From G963674835 sp963674835 (GTDB lineage Bacteria; Planctomycetota; Planctomycetia; Pirellulales; Thermoguttaceae), in NCBI GenBank assembly GCA_963674835.2, contig CAXXKC010000001.1, positions 992,001 through 1,056,000 of the forward strand: a DNA stretch of 64,000 nucleotides, given 5' to 3'. Each line of letters begins with the position of its first letter. Position 1 is the first letter of the stretch. Below are positions 21,308-29,694 of the stretch, piece by piece. A program made the translations under genes and the position numbers. The notes under the pieces are model-generated. The model did not search any database, was not told the DNA's origin, and saw nothing but the letters and a program-made list of their open reading frames with translations.

Positions 21308-23095
21308 TCATGCATGGATCATGGTGTCGGCAAAGTAATGCAGCAGTCGGCGCAGCCCGTCGTGCTCGATCTGGTCGGCGATCTCGCAGGCTCGCCCATG
21401 GTGCTTGGCCACCAGCGACTCCGCCTTGCGATACACGTCCGCCTCGTCGTACAGCCGGCCCACACGTTCCAGCGCAGCATCGTCCAGCTTCGATAGCGCG
21501 GCCAGTGACTCCATCTCCCCTCGCCCCTGCTCGTTCAACGACTCGTGCGCCAACGCCCAAAGAATCGTGGGACGATGGTGCACCAGATCGCCACTTGGAG
21601 ACCGATGGTTTGTCGCGACCGTCCTCCCGTCATCCAGGTCGTTGAGGATCTGAAACGCCACGCCAAGATGCCTCGCGAACCGCGCGATCGCCTCACGGTA
21701 GGGCTCCGCCGGCCCCGCCATGCGCAGGCCCGCGTACAGGGCCGCCTCGAACGCAGGCGCCGTCTTCAGGGCATAGATCCTCAGCGCGTCGATCGGTTCC
21801 AGCGGCCGAGCCCGGGCTGCTTGCCAGGCCAACTCGGCTCCTTGGCCTTCGCACAGCCGCGTGTGGGCTTCGCTCAGCCGCGCCAGGATGTCGGCGACCG
21901 TTTCGGTCCCCAGCACATCTTGCTGGGCGGCGACCAGACGGTAGCCCAACCCGATCAGATAGTCACCCACGTTCACGGCCCTGGCAACACCGTGCGTCTG
22001 ATGGAGCGTCGGCCGACCGTATCGAAAACCGTCTTCGTCTTCCAGGTCGTCGTGCACGAGCGAGGCCTTGTGAAACACCTCGATGGCCACGGCGATGCGA
22101 CGAACCGCATCAGGCAGTCGGGCGGCGATGGCCGCACCGTCACGGCCCAGCCCACCGGCTCCAGTCATCGCATCGTACGCCGCCAGCGTGATGAACGGCC
22201 GCAGGTGCTTGCCGCCTCGCACGAGAAAGTCCCTGGCCAATGCTTCCGCCTCGGCCACCGGGTCTATCAGCGTCTGCCCATCGCCATCTACGTCAACGTT
22301 CTCGGAACCGGCCCGCCGTGGTGGAACCAGCCGATCGAGCTCCTCGCGACGGAACATGCCCACCGCGGTCCGCAGCAGGTGCACGTACGTCTGCGGGCGC
22401 GTGGAACGGGGCTCGTACGGCGTGCCGATCATCTCTTCGACCCAATCCATGTCCGACGTGCTGTCGCGACACGAGTCGGTCAGCAGCGGAACGGCCATCG
22501 ACGGCAGCCCCACCAGCAGCAGTTTCTCGAACGCCTTCTCCAAGCTGTTCAAACACGCAACGCCCAGCACGGCGTCGACCTCTCCGGCCAAAAGAATCTG
22601 CACGACGACGGGCGAACCTTCGGCCACCAACACCCGATAGCCCAACCGCTCGGCGCGCGACCGGAGCCCCGCCAACGCACACTCACCGCATCCCTGGCAC
22701 AGCAGCCCCGACGCATCGTACTCGGCCGGGCAACTATTCGTGTTGCGCATGCAATGCGGCAACAACAGCAAGCGGCGCTGCGGCGCGATACCGATCACCT
22801 CGTCGCGCCAGTAGGCACTGCTCAACGCCACCATCGTCCAGCCAAGATACGCTTCCGGCAGCCCTAGGTCAGCAAGCACCGCTCGGGCGTTCGCCTCAAG
22901 CTCGCGTCGCCCCGGCGCTCGAGACCGGTCCAACGTCTCCGCCGCCGCCGTCGCCTGGCGACGAATTCGTTCGCGATCCGCGCGCAGCGCAGGCACCTGC
23001 TTCAGCCGGTCTGAATCCAGCGAAGCAGCGGCGTCGGCCGACGATCCATCGAGAATCGTCGATGTGGCGGGCTCGTGACGCGGCACGGTGGTCAA
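21308..23095 (-). CDS. DUF116 - polyprenyl synthetase fusion protein
   Basis: A 595-residue two-domain protein. Residues about 65-250 form a DUF116-like domain with a Cys cluster (LPHCMRNTNSCP, then CQGCGEC; Cys115, 122, 133, 136, 139), suggesting a metal or Fe-S site. Residues about 275-590 form a trans-isoprenyl diphosphate synthase: GGKHLRP at 294-300, first Asp-rich motif HDDLEDED at 348-355, second motif FQILNDLDD at 481-489. The second half should condense isopentenyl diphosphate with an allylic diphosphate; chain length cannot be predicted safely. The ATG overlaps the stop of the cyclase gene (ATGA, 23092-23095), so the two are translationally coupled. Confidence 0.9.
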   Translation of the reverse strand: MTTVPRHEPATSTILDGSSADAAASLDSDRLKQVPALRADRERIRRQATAAAETLDRSRAPGRRELEANARAVLADLGLPEAYLGWTMVALSSAYWRDEVIGIAPQRRLLLLPHCMRNTNSCPAEYDASGLLCQGCGECALAGLRSRAERLGYRVLVAEGSPVVVQILLAGEVDAVLGVACLNSLEKAFEKLLLVGLPSMAVPLLTDSCRDSTSDMDWVEEMIGTPYEPRSTRPQTYVHLLRTAVGMFRREELDRLVPPRRAGSENVDVDGDGQTLIDPVAEAEALARDFLVRGGKHLRPFITLAAYDAMTGAGGLGRDGAAIAARLPDAVRRIAVAIEVFHKASLVHDDLEDEDGFRYGRPTLHQTHGVARAVNVGDYLIGLGYRLVAAQQDVLGTETVADILARLSEAHTRLCEGQGAELAWQAARARPLEPIDALRIYALKTAPAFEAALYAGLRMAGPAEPYREAIARFARHLGVAFQILNDLDDGRTVATNHRSPSGDLVHHRPTILWALAHESLNEQGRGEMESLAALSKLDDAALERVGRLYDEADVYRKAESLVAKHHGRACEIADQIEHDGLRRLLHYFADTMIHA

Positions 23096-25002
23096 CGTGG
23101 CGGTCTCACTGTGGGTGGCTCGTCGGTCCGGGTGCCTTCAGTCAATTGTCCGCGAAGCAGCACCTGCACCGCGCGGCCCAATGCGGCGACCGTGAACACG
23201 ACCGGATACAATCTCTCATAATACCATAGGCGGGCGAAGTAGAAACCAATCGGCGTTGTCTCGCGGTGGCGGCCCGACTCGACCGCCCGCACCAGCCAGC
23301 TAACTCCTTGGGCGACTTCCCCTTCGAGCGACGGGCCCCAGCCGTCAGTTAGGAGGGCTTCCACCGCGACGGCCGTCTCCTCGACGCTCGACGTCTGGCC
23401 CGCTTCGGCCCCCACGCCCCGACCCCACCCGCCGTCCGCATTCTGACTGCTCATCAGCCACGCCACCGCTCGCTGCGCCGGCTGCTCACTCACGAGGCCC
23501 AGGTCGCGGTACGCCAGCAGCGTCCGCGCGGTCCCGTAAACGGGATTCTCTTCGGCCGGATCATACTGATTGCCAAACCAGAGCGGGATCCAGCTTCCGT
23601 TGTCACGCTGCTTTCGAGCGAGAAACTCCAGGCCGCGCCGTTGTGCCGCGTCGATGACGCCGGTGCGCTCGGGCCAACGATCTCCCCACGCATGCAACGC
23701 CCGCAACGCGTGCGCCGTCAGATCCACACCGCTGCGATCGAAGGGCAGGGCACCCCAGCCGCGACAGAACGTCGGCCAGCCGCCATCGCCATTCTGCAAC
23801 TTCAGCAACCAGTCGACACCCGCCGCCGCGGCCGCGTCGAGATCGACACGGCGGTCGTCGTCCACTCCTCGACGCATTGCCGCCAACGCCAACAGGGCAC
23901 CGGGCGTATCGTCGGCGTCGGGCACGGCGCCGCTCAAATCGGTCCATCCCCAACCGCCCGGCGCGGCGCTCGTAAACGGATGCACCTTCCGGTGCTGGCA
24001 CGAAAGCAGCCACTCCAAGCAGGGCAGGGCGTCGTCCGCTCCGCCGGCCGCATCCAGCGCGCCCGCCGCCAACGTCGTCGCCCATGTGGCCAGATTCGTA
24101 TCGATCGGCCACGATCCATTCTCGCGGACCGACGCCACCAGGAACTTCACGCCCTCGCGAACGACCGCGTGCTCCACCTGCCCGATCGACGCCAGACTCA
24201 TCACCACGAAGCTCGTCAACGGAGTTGCTTCGAGGAAACCACCGCTGGCAGGCTGCATTCGCCCAACCACGCTCAGGCTCTTCTCGGCGCACAGCCGGCC
24301 CGTCCATCGTCGCAGCGGATTGCGCGGCGGCCGATGGAACCAACGAGCCTGACCGATGGCCACCAGCGCAGGAATGGCGTAGCTCACTACCGGCAAACGC
24401 ACCAGCCCCAGAACACGATGCGGTAGGCACGCCATCTCGTACGGCAACTGGGCAACCTCACCCCACGGTACCAGTCCGGCCAACGCGCAGTTTGTCAGAA
24501 TCGGGACCGCGAACGTCTTGTCGCTCCCGTAGCGGCGGCGCAGCCCGGCGAGGCCGCCTTCGCCTTCGATGTAGGCTTCCGCCCGACGAATCAACTCCCC
24601 ATACCGCTGCGCCGTCCCGGCCAACTCCAGCGCAGCCCGCACCAACATGGTCGTCGCGATATTCGAACGGCTCTTATCGGTGTCGCCCCAGCCGCCGTCC
24701 GCGTTCTGGCAGCCCGCAAGATACGCCAGCCCGCCCTGCACGAGCGGCGCGAACCGCTCGCCACCGCCGTGCTTTCCGACGATCGCCAGCGCGCTGGTGG
24801 CTGTCGCCGTCGACAGCGCCGAATCGGAAAGCTCGCCGACCCAGTGCCCCGACGGTTCTCGTTCGGCCAACAAGTCGCGACGGGCCGTCTTATAGGCGGC
24901 CAGAAGCCGATCGGGATGGAGCGAATTTGAGATGTCTTGCACGACCGATCGTCCGACTTCTTCCTTCTGAGCGTCCCCGAATGGACCATGCCCCTCCACC
25001 AA
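23092..25002 (-). CDS. Squalene-hopene cyclase-family terpene cyclase
   Basis: A class II (protonation-initiated) triterpene-type cyclase. The 636-residue protein shows the catalytic DxDD motif DADDT at residues 362-366 and several QW-type repeats (QNADGGWGD near 99, QNGDGGWP near 403, QNADGGWGRG near 535), with the expected alpha-barrel pattern. The substrate could be squalene or another linear polyprenyl, given the coupled polyprenyl synthase. No squalene-forming HpnC/D/E genes are in the window. The start is uncertain: 25002 is a TTG, with a GTG next to it and another GTG nearer the conserved region; homology would begin at about residue 30. The stop overlaps the next start by four bases. 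Confidence 0.9.
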   Translation of the reverse strand: MVEGHGPFGDAQKEEVGRSVVQDISNSLHPDRLLAAYKTARRDLLAEREPSGHWVGELSDSALSTATATSALAIVGKHGGGERFAPLVQGGLAYLAGCQNADGGWGDTDKSRSNIATTMLVRAALELAGTAQRYGELIRRAEAYIEGEGGLAGLRRRYGSDKTFAVPILTNCALAGLVPWGEVAQLPYEMACLPHRVLGLVRLPVVSYAIPALVAIGQARWFHRPPRNPLRRWTGRLCAEKSLSVVGRMQPASGGFLEATPLTSFVVMSLASIGQVEHAVVREGVKFLVASVRENGSWPIDTNLATWATTLAAGALDAAGGADDALPCLEWLLSCQHRKVHPFTSAAPGGWGWTDLSGAVPDADDTPGALLALAAMRRGVDDDRRVDLDAAAAAGVDWLLKLQNGDGGWPTFCRGWGALPFDRSGVDLTAHALRALHAWGDRWPERTGVIDAAQRRGLEFLARKQRDNGSWIPLWFGNQYDPAEENPVYGTARTLLAYRDLGLVSEQPAQRAVAWLMSSQNADGGWGRGVGAEAGQTSSVEETAVAVEALLTDGWGPSLEGEVAQGVSWLVRAVESGRHRETTPIGFYFARLWYYERLYPVVFTVAALGRAVQVLLRGQLTEGTRTDEPPTVRPPR

Positions 25003-25119
25003 CCCACGATACCAACTATCCTACCAAGCATCCAAGGCTCTATAATAGCGGTGGCTGCCGATTACCGCCGATGCCCTTAGGTCCTCGGAAATCTCTCTAC
25101 TTCATCACCGATTTTGCCC

Positions 25120-26310
25120 ATGCTTGCCCGCCTTGCTTACCGGCTCGCCACGGAGGTCTCCCCGCGGCTCCTGCTCAAAGCCGGCCACCTCTGGGTATAC
25201 AAGGGTGTTCGCTCGGTCGCCGCGTTTCGGCGCCGCGTCGCGCGTGGCGAGTTGTTTCCGCCCTTTCTGTTTCTGGCCCTGACCAACGCCTGCAATCTCC
25301 GTTGCCACGGCTGCTGGATCGAAAGCCACGGCGCCGCCGAAAGCCTCTCCTTGGCCGACGTTCTCACGATCATCGCCGCCGGCAAACGTCAGAACAGCTA
25401 CTTCTTCACCCTCTTGGGCGGCGAGCCGATGATGTATCGCCACCTGTGGGAAGTGATCGACAGCCACCCCGAATGCTACTTCCAGATCATCACCAACGGC
25501 CTGCACTTCAGTGACGACAACGTCCACCACATCCGTGATGCCGGAAACGTCACACCGCTGGTGAGCATCGATGGCTTCGAGCACCAGAACGATGCCCGTC
25601 GCGGCCAGGGTGTCTTCGCCCGAGCAATCGACGGGCTTTCACAGCTCCAGCGGCACAAGATCCTCTTCGGCATCGCCACTACCATCACCGGCACGAATGC
25701 CGACGAGGTGCTCAGCGACGACTACGTGCGCTACTTCATCCAACGCGGAGCGATGTACCTCTGGTACTATGTCTATCGCCCCGTCGGTGCCGACCCCTCG
25801 CCCCAGTTCTGCGTCGGCCCCGACCAGATGCTCCGGATTCGCCGGCGACTGCTCGAACTGCGCCGCCGCCACCCCATCCTGCTGATCGACACGTACTGGA
25901 ACGCCGAAGGCCAGGCCGTTTGCCCGGCCGCCCTGGGCATGGGCTTCCACATCGGCCCCAAGGGCAGTATCGAGCCTTGCCCGCCGTTGTCGTTTGCCTG
26001 TCAGACGATTCGCGACAACGCCGGCGATCTGTTCACCACGATCAACACCAGCCAATTCCTCCGTGGCTTCCAGCAGTTCGTCGACCAGCGCACCCACGGC
26101 TGCGTAATTCTCGAATATCCCCAGGAACTTGCCACCTTCCTCCGCGACTCGGGCGTCGCCGATACCAGCGGCCGCGATGCCCTGGCCGAACTGGCCGCCT
26201 CCCAGCCTCGCTCCAGCCACCACCGGCCCGGCCACGAAATCCCCGAAGACTCCCGCTTCTACCGCCTCCTCAAACGCCAACTCTTCTTCGGCATGGGCGG
26301 CTACGGCTGA
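25120..26310 (+). CDS. Radical SAM protein with SPASM-like C-terminus
   Basis: A 396-residue S-adenosylmethionine radical enzyme. The 4Fe-4S motif CNLRCHGC uses Cys58, 62 and 65, GGEPMM follows as the SAM-contact segment, and ITNGLHF and SIDGFEHQ occupy the usual later strands. The C-terminal CPAALGMGFHIGPKGSIEPC is reminiscent of SPASM-type auxiliary cluster binding. The ATG at 25120 is preferred to a TTG at 25114; no clear ribosome site is visible. It is transcribed divergently from the cyclase operon across a short promoter region, so it may act on the same product or on a cofactor. The reaction is unknown; it does not resemble HpnH in its Cys region. Confidence 0.82.
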   Translation: MLARLAYRLATEVSPRLLLKAGHLWVYKGVRSVAAFRRRVARGELFPPFLFLALTNACNLRCHGCWIESHGAAESLSLADVLTIIAAGKRQNSYFFTLLGGEPMMYRHLWEVIDSHPECYFQIITNGLHFSDDNVHHIRDAGNVTPLVSIDGFEHQNDARRGQGVFARAIDGLSQLQRHKILFGIATTITGTNADEVLSDDYVRYFIQRGAMYLWYYVYRPVGADPSPQFCVGPDQMLRIRRRLLELRRRHPILLIDTYWNAEGQAVCPAALGMGFHIGPKGSIEPCPPLSFACQTIRDNAGDLFTTINTSQFLRGFQQFVDQRTHGCVILEYPQELATFLRDSGVADTSGRDALAELAASQPRSSHHRPGHEIPEDSRFYRLLKRQLFFGMGGYG

Positions 26311-26366
26311 TACCTCTTCCTTCGCCCACTAGTCGAGAAAAGGGCGTGCGGAGAGTGGCCTACAGT

Positions 26367-26411
26367 CATCTCCCCTCGCCCGCAAGCGGGAGAGGGGCCG
26401 GGGGTGAGGGC
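26367..26411. repeat. Dispersed hairpin repeat, copy A
   Basis: A 45-base G/C-rich sequence opening CATCTCCCCTCGCCCGC and closing GGGGGTGAGGG. It folds on itself (CCCGC/GCGGG inside CCCCT/AGGGG) and recurs at 33961-34006 with about nine tenths of its bases kept. It lies in the gap between two convergent genes and may double as a transcript end. Confidence 0.6.
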
Positions 26412-26460
26412 GGCCAGCCCCAAAACGCCGTCCTCCATTCCAACCCTCGCACCCCATCGC

Positions 26461-27312
26461 CTATCGGCTGCGCCACACTCGCCACGCCTGCTTGGCGATG
26501 ATTGGGGCCGCCGACGCGATCATCGAGAACCAACTGCGATACGGCAGGCTGTAGTCGGGAACCGGCTCCATGACGATCGCCTTCTGTCGGTCGCACGCCA
26601 CCGCACACAACCCGCAACCCACGCACCGTTCGCGTCGATAGACCCGCGTCTTCTTCACGGGGTCGATCGACAGAGCCTGAGTCGGACACTTCACCGCGCA
26701 TTTGGCACAGTGCGTACACTTGGCGTCATCGAAGCGGGGCAGAAAATGGGCCGGCGCCATGAGGCCCGGCGCGTTGAAATCGTTCATCAGTCGCAGCGCG
26801 TAGCAGCAGCAGGGACAGCAGGAACAAGACGCCTGGCCTTTGGTCGACTCCAGGTTCAGCAGCCACGTGACCAGCCCGTGCTCCTCGGCGTCCCGCTTGA
26901 TGGCCAGAACCTCCGCACGCGGGACTTCGGTAAACCAGCCGCGCTGAATACCTCGTTTCGCCCACTGCCCCATCAGCGTGCAAACATGGATCGGCTTGCC
27001 GCAGTCCCGGCCGTGCACTTGCTGAGTCATCCGGCACTGGCACTGCCCGACGGCGAAGGTCTCGAAGCGATCCAGAATCACCTCCAGCCGATCCGAAGGC
27101 AGCGCCATGGGATGCGTTTCGATCGACTGCCCCACCGGCAGCACGCGTACGAACGGCCCGGCCAGCTTGTTGCCGGCCACATAGTCGGCGTAGTAGCCCG
27201 TCTGATAGAGAACCTCGACCAGTTCGGCCAACCGGCGATGCCATGGCGACATCGAGTCGGGCGACTGGCTGATCAGCGCCGACTCAAAAATGCCCGGTAA
27301 GATGGCCATCAT
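26461..27312 (-). CDS. 4Fe-4S ferredoxin-domain protein, C-terminal part of a split gene
   Basis: 283 residues with three Cys-rich regions: C91-x-C93, C104 and C111; the dense CSCCPCCC at 163-170; and a bacterial-type double-cluster ferredoxin, CTHCAKCAVKC (199-209) and CVGCGLCAVAC (230-240). It probably transfers electrons to a partner enzyme. The start codons at 27312/27309 overlap the stop of the upstream gene (ATGA). The same frame stays protein-like for some 14 codons before the ATG (LVQRRNGQEKYT), which indicates that this and the preceding gene were once one reading frame. It converges on the radical SAM gene. Confidence 0.8.
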   Translation of the reverse strand: MMAILPGIFESALISQSPDSMSPWHRRLAELVEVLYQTGYYADYVAGNKLAGPFVRVLPVGQSIETHPMALPSDRLEVILDRFETFAVGQCQCRMTQQVHGRDCGKPIHVCTLMGQWAKRGIQRGWFTEVPRAEVLAIKRDAEEHGLVTWLLNLESTKGQASCSCCPCCCYALRLMNDFNAPGLMAPAHFLPRFDDAKCTHCAKCAVKCPTQALSIDPVKKTRVYRRERCVGCGLCAVACDRQKAIVMEPVPDYSLPYRSWFSMIASAAPIIAKQAWRVWRSR

Positions 27313-27695
27313 CGTATACTTCTCTTGCCCGTTGCGGCGCTGGACGAGATGACCCGTTTCTCCTCGGACAACCGAGTCAGGATGGGGGCGATCTCGTCGG
27401 CCGGCCGATGTTCGGCCCGCGCGATGGCCTCGACGCTGCGGCCGCGGAACTTGCCCAAGTGCCGCGCGACCGACGCTTCCTCCTCAGTGAACACGTGTTG
27501 AACGAAGCTCATCAACTCATCGCAAAGCGGCGGACCGTTCAGAAACGGGCTCGTCAGCTTCTGGGCAACGTCCACGTGGGCTCGAGCGACGCCGGGAAAC
27601 TCGCTCGGCTTCTTGGCAACCGCGCGCTTGGGCATGATGCCGGCAGGTTCCCCAATGCTCTGTCCCACCTGCAACACTCGCCGATTGTCTGCCAT
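27309..27695 (-). CDS. N-terminal part of the split 4Fe-4S protein
   Basis: 128 residues. The region LCDELMSFVQHVFTEEEASVARHLGKFRGRSVEAIARAEHR followed by a second helical pair looks like the winged-helix-type head of single-chain 4Fe-4S proteins whose tail is the next gene. The last 12 or so residues (SSSAATGKRSIR) look like out-of-frame sequence: shifting the frame near 27349 continues the family-like text into the ferredoxin gene. CGGAG lies 7 bases before the ATG at 27695. Role unknown apart from serving as the front half of the ferredoxin protein. Confidence 0.65.
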   Translation of the reverse strand: MADNRRVLQVGQSIGEPAGIMPKRAVAKKPSEFPGVARAHVDVAQKLTSPFLNGPPLCDELMSFVQHVFTEEEASVARHLGKFRGRSVEAIARAEHRPADEIAPILTRLSEEKRVISSSAATGKRSIR

Positions 27696-27779
27696 GACTG
27701 CACTCCGTTGGACGCGCGGACAAGGCCTCTTCGAAGCAGTGGGCCGCGCAGGTCATCACCGCTCACCCCCAATGGGCCA

Positions 27780-28007
27780 CTAGCGGCCGGCTTCCGTTGG
27801 GCTCTCCGGCTCATACTTGTCCCAGGCTTCCACCTGCCGCTCGTAATTGTACTCCCGCTCCTGCCAGGTGGCGCCGTCAGAGTAGTGGCTGCCGAACAAT
27901 CCAAACATAAGCCCCGACATCACGTTCCGCGCCGAGTCTGTCGAAGCACGGCAACCCGCCGAGCAGATCAGGCTCACCAAGACGCACCAAATCGCGATCC
28001 ATCGCAT
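27780..28007 (-). CDS. Small lipoprotein of unknown function
   Basis: 75 residues, too short for a family call. The N-terminus MRWIAIWCVLVSLICSAGC ends in a lipobox-like SAGC, so the mature protein would begin with a lipid-modified Cys. The rest is acidic and aromatic (ATWQEREYNYERQVEAWDKY). GGGAG precedes the ATG at 28007. A frame open further upstream (28112) adds no recognisable sequence. Lies 139 bases downstream of the ceramidase-like gene's stop, on the same strand. Confidence 0.6.
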   Translation of the reverse strand: MRWIAIWCVLVSLICSAGCRASTDSARNVMSGLMFGLFGSHYSDGATWQEREYNYERQVEAWDKYEPESPTEAGR

Positions 28008-28146
28008 GGCAGTGCTCCCGAGACCAGCACAACAGGGGACGGCTACAGTATCCTCTGCTGAACATCCCTGCAAGAGGGATCCACCACGCGACCACCACGA
28101 CGCACGAAACACCCCCCCGTCGGGCCCTTCCGGCGCCGGCCACTGG

Positions 28147-29475
28147 TTACAACCCCGGGATGTCCACCTTGTACTTGCCCATCATCGTGTACAGATGGAT
28201 CAGCGCCTTGTCCATTATCAGCTCGCCCGCACCCAGGGCGACCCAGCTTACCTTCGCATCTGCGCCGTATCCACCCTCGGCGGCCGCTTCAATCGTGGGA
28301 AAGTACATGTGGTGCCCGTTGCAGTAGCCGAAGAACAAGGTCATCTTGGCACGCGACCGGGCTTTAAGACGGTTGGCGTGCTGGCAGAAAAACTCGCCCG
28401 AACCGCCCACCAGCGCCAGTTCCCCATTGACGAGGACCGTGGTCAGATGTGGTCGGATCGTGTTGTCCCGCACATCGTTGCTCATGTACGCTTCAGCCAA
28501 CTCCGGAAAGAAGGCGATCTTGAACATCGGCCCGATAATCGGATTCTTGAAGTCCAGCCGTGTCTTGAACGAAAACTCGTCGTCGATGCCCTGGACCGAC
28601 GGATGCTCCGGCACGCGCGTCTCGATACCGTTCACTACCGCCAATGCCTTCTCGGCCAGTGCCTTGCCGAACGTCTCGATCGTTCGCGTTTCCGGCGTCG
28701 GCTTCATCGACAGATCGCCGCACGCACCCTGCATGAACACACAGGGAATATGAGCGACCCGTTGGATCTCGTTGACCATTTGGCCGGGATACTCCGACGA
28801 AAACCGCAGGTCCGCTTCATCATACATGGTCGGATGTGCCGCGAAATTCACCAGCATGGCGATCGGCTTGCCGTCCTTGTCGTCCAGCCGCAGCACGCTC
28901 AGCTCGGGGTCGGTCGGTTTCGGCTCGATCTTCGTATGCCGGTTCCGATTCATATCGACCTTGGCCGATCCCCAGCCAATGCGGGCGTCCTGGGCCTTGG
29001 ACGCCGCCTCTTCGATCACCCCGATCAGCTTCTTCTCCAGTTCGGCCACGTAGGCGATCGCATCCTCGTACACACCTTCGCCTTCGCCCGGCTTCTCGCG
29101 CAGCTCAATCACCGGGCCATGATGGGTGTGCGATCCGGCGATCATCACCAGGCCGACACCGGCGCCCGACTTCACCGCCTTGCGAATTCGCTGCATCATG
29201 TCGTCGCGCGGCCCCCGGCCCAAGTCCATGCCCACGATGGCCAGCTTCTCTGCTCCGGCGTCGATCACGATCGCCCGCGCCATGAGCGGATCCCGCGTTC
29301 CTTTCGACAGAGCATTGTGCCGTGCACCGTAGCCCCACATGGGCGTCGGCTTGGTCGGCGTGATGTCGCACTGTGCATAGCCGACTTTGAACGTGGCGGC
29401 CTGCGTCTCGGCCGCCGCCAGTACACATGCCAACAACACGCACGTAACAAGACCGCGTACGAACCGGCTCGACAT
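28147..29475 (-). CDS. Neutral/alkaline ceramidase-like secreted protein
   Basis: 442 residues with a signal peptide (LVTCVLLACVLAAAETQA). The mature part resembles the N-terminal domain of neutral/alkaline non-lysosomal ceramidases: VGYAQCDITPTKPTPMWGYG near the start, AIVGMDLGRGPRD, the metal-binding SHTHHGP (His116, 118, 119), NFAAHPTMY and FMQGACGDLS. True ceramidases hydrolyse the amide of sphingolipids and carry an extra C-terminal domain; this protein is shorter, so the substrate may differ. GGGAGGGA precedes the ATG at 29475. Such proteins are numerous in planctomycetes. Confidence 0.85.
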   Translation of the reverse strand: MSSRFVRGLVTCVLLACVLAAAETQAATFKVGYAQCDITPTKPTPMWGYGARHNALSKGTRDPLMARAIVIDAGAEKLAIVGMDLGRGPRDDMMQRIRKAVKSGAGVGLVMIAGSHTHHGPVIELREKPGEGEGVYEDAIAYVAELEKKLIGVIEEAASKAQDARIGWGSAKVDMNRNRHTKIEPKPTDPELSVLRLDDKDGKPIAMLVNFAAHPTMYDEADLRFSSEYPGQMVNEIQRVAHIPCVFMQGACGDLSMKPTPETRTIETFGKALAEKALAVVNGIETRVPEHPSVQGIDDEFSFKTRLDFKNPIIGPMFKIAFFPELAEAYMSNDVRDNTIRPHLTTVLVNGELALVGGSGEFFCQHANRLKARSRAKMTLFFGYCNGHHMYFPTIEAAAEGGYGADAKVSWVALGAGELIMDKALIHLYTMMGKYKVDIPGL

Positions 29476-29694
29476 ATGGTCCCTCCCTAGTAGATGACTG
29501 CGCCCCTACCAACGCCCCCGCCAAGAGGCTACCTATCCGCGGCGGTGCCCGTTTACGCCGCTGCCCGCGTAGATCGATTATAGCGCGCCCGGTGTTTGCG
29601 GGCCATATGCGACTCGGAAGCTGGCGGCCGACTCGCCAATGAGTTAGCATAGTGGCGTCAGCCCCCCTGGCAATCCCGAGAACGAGGACGCACC

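Noticed and set aside
28006..29490. 494-codon plus-strand frame opposite the ceramidase-like gene
   Set aside because: Shadow frame typical of GC-rich DNA, with His/Arg-rich text and no domain features; the minus-strand gene has a signal peptide and ribosome site.
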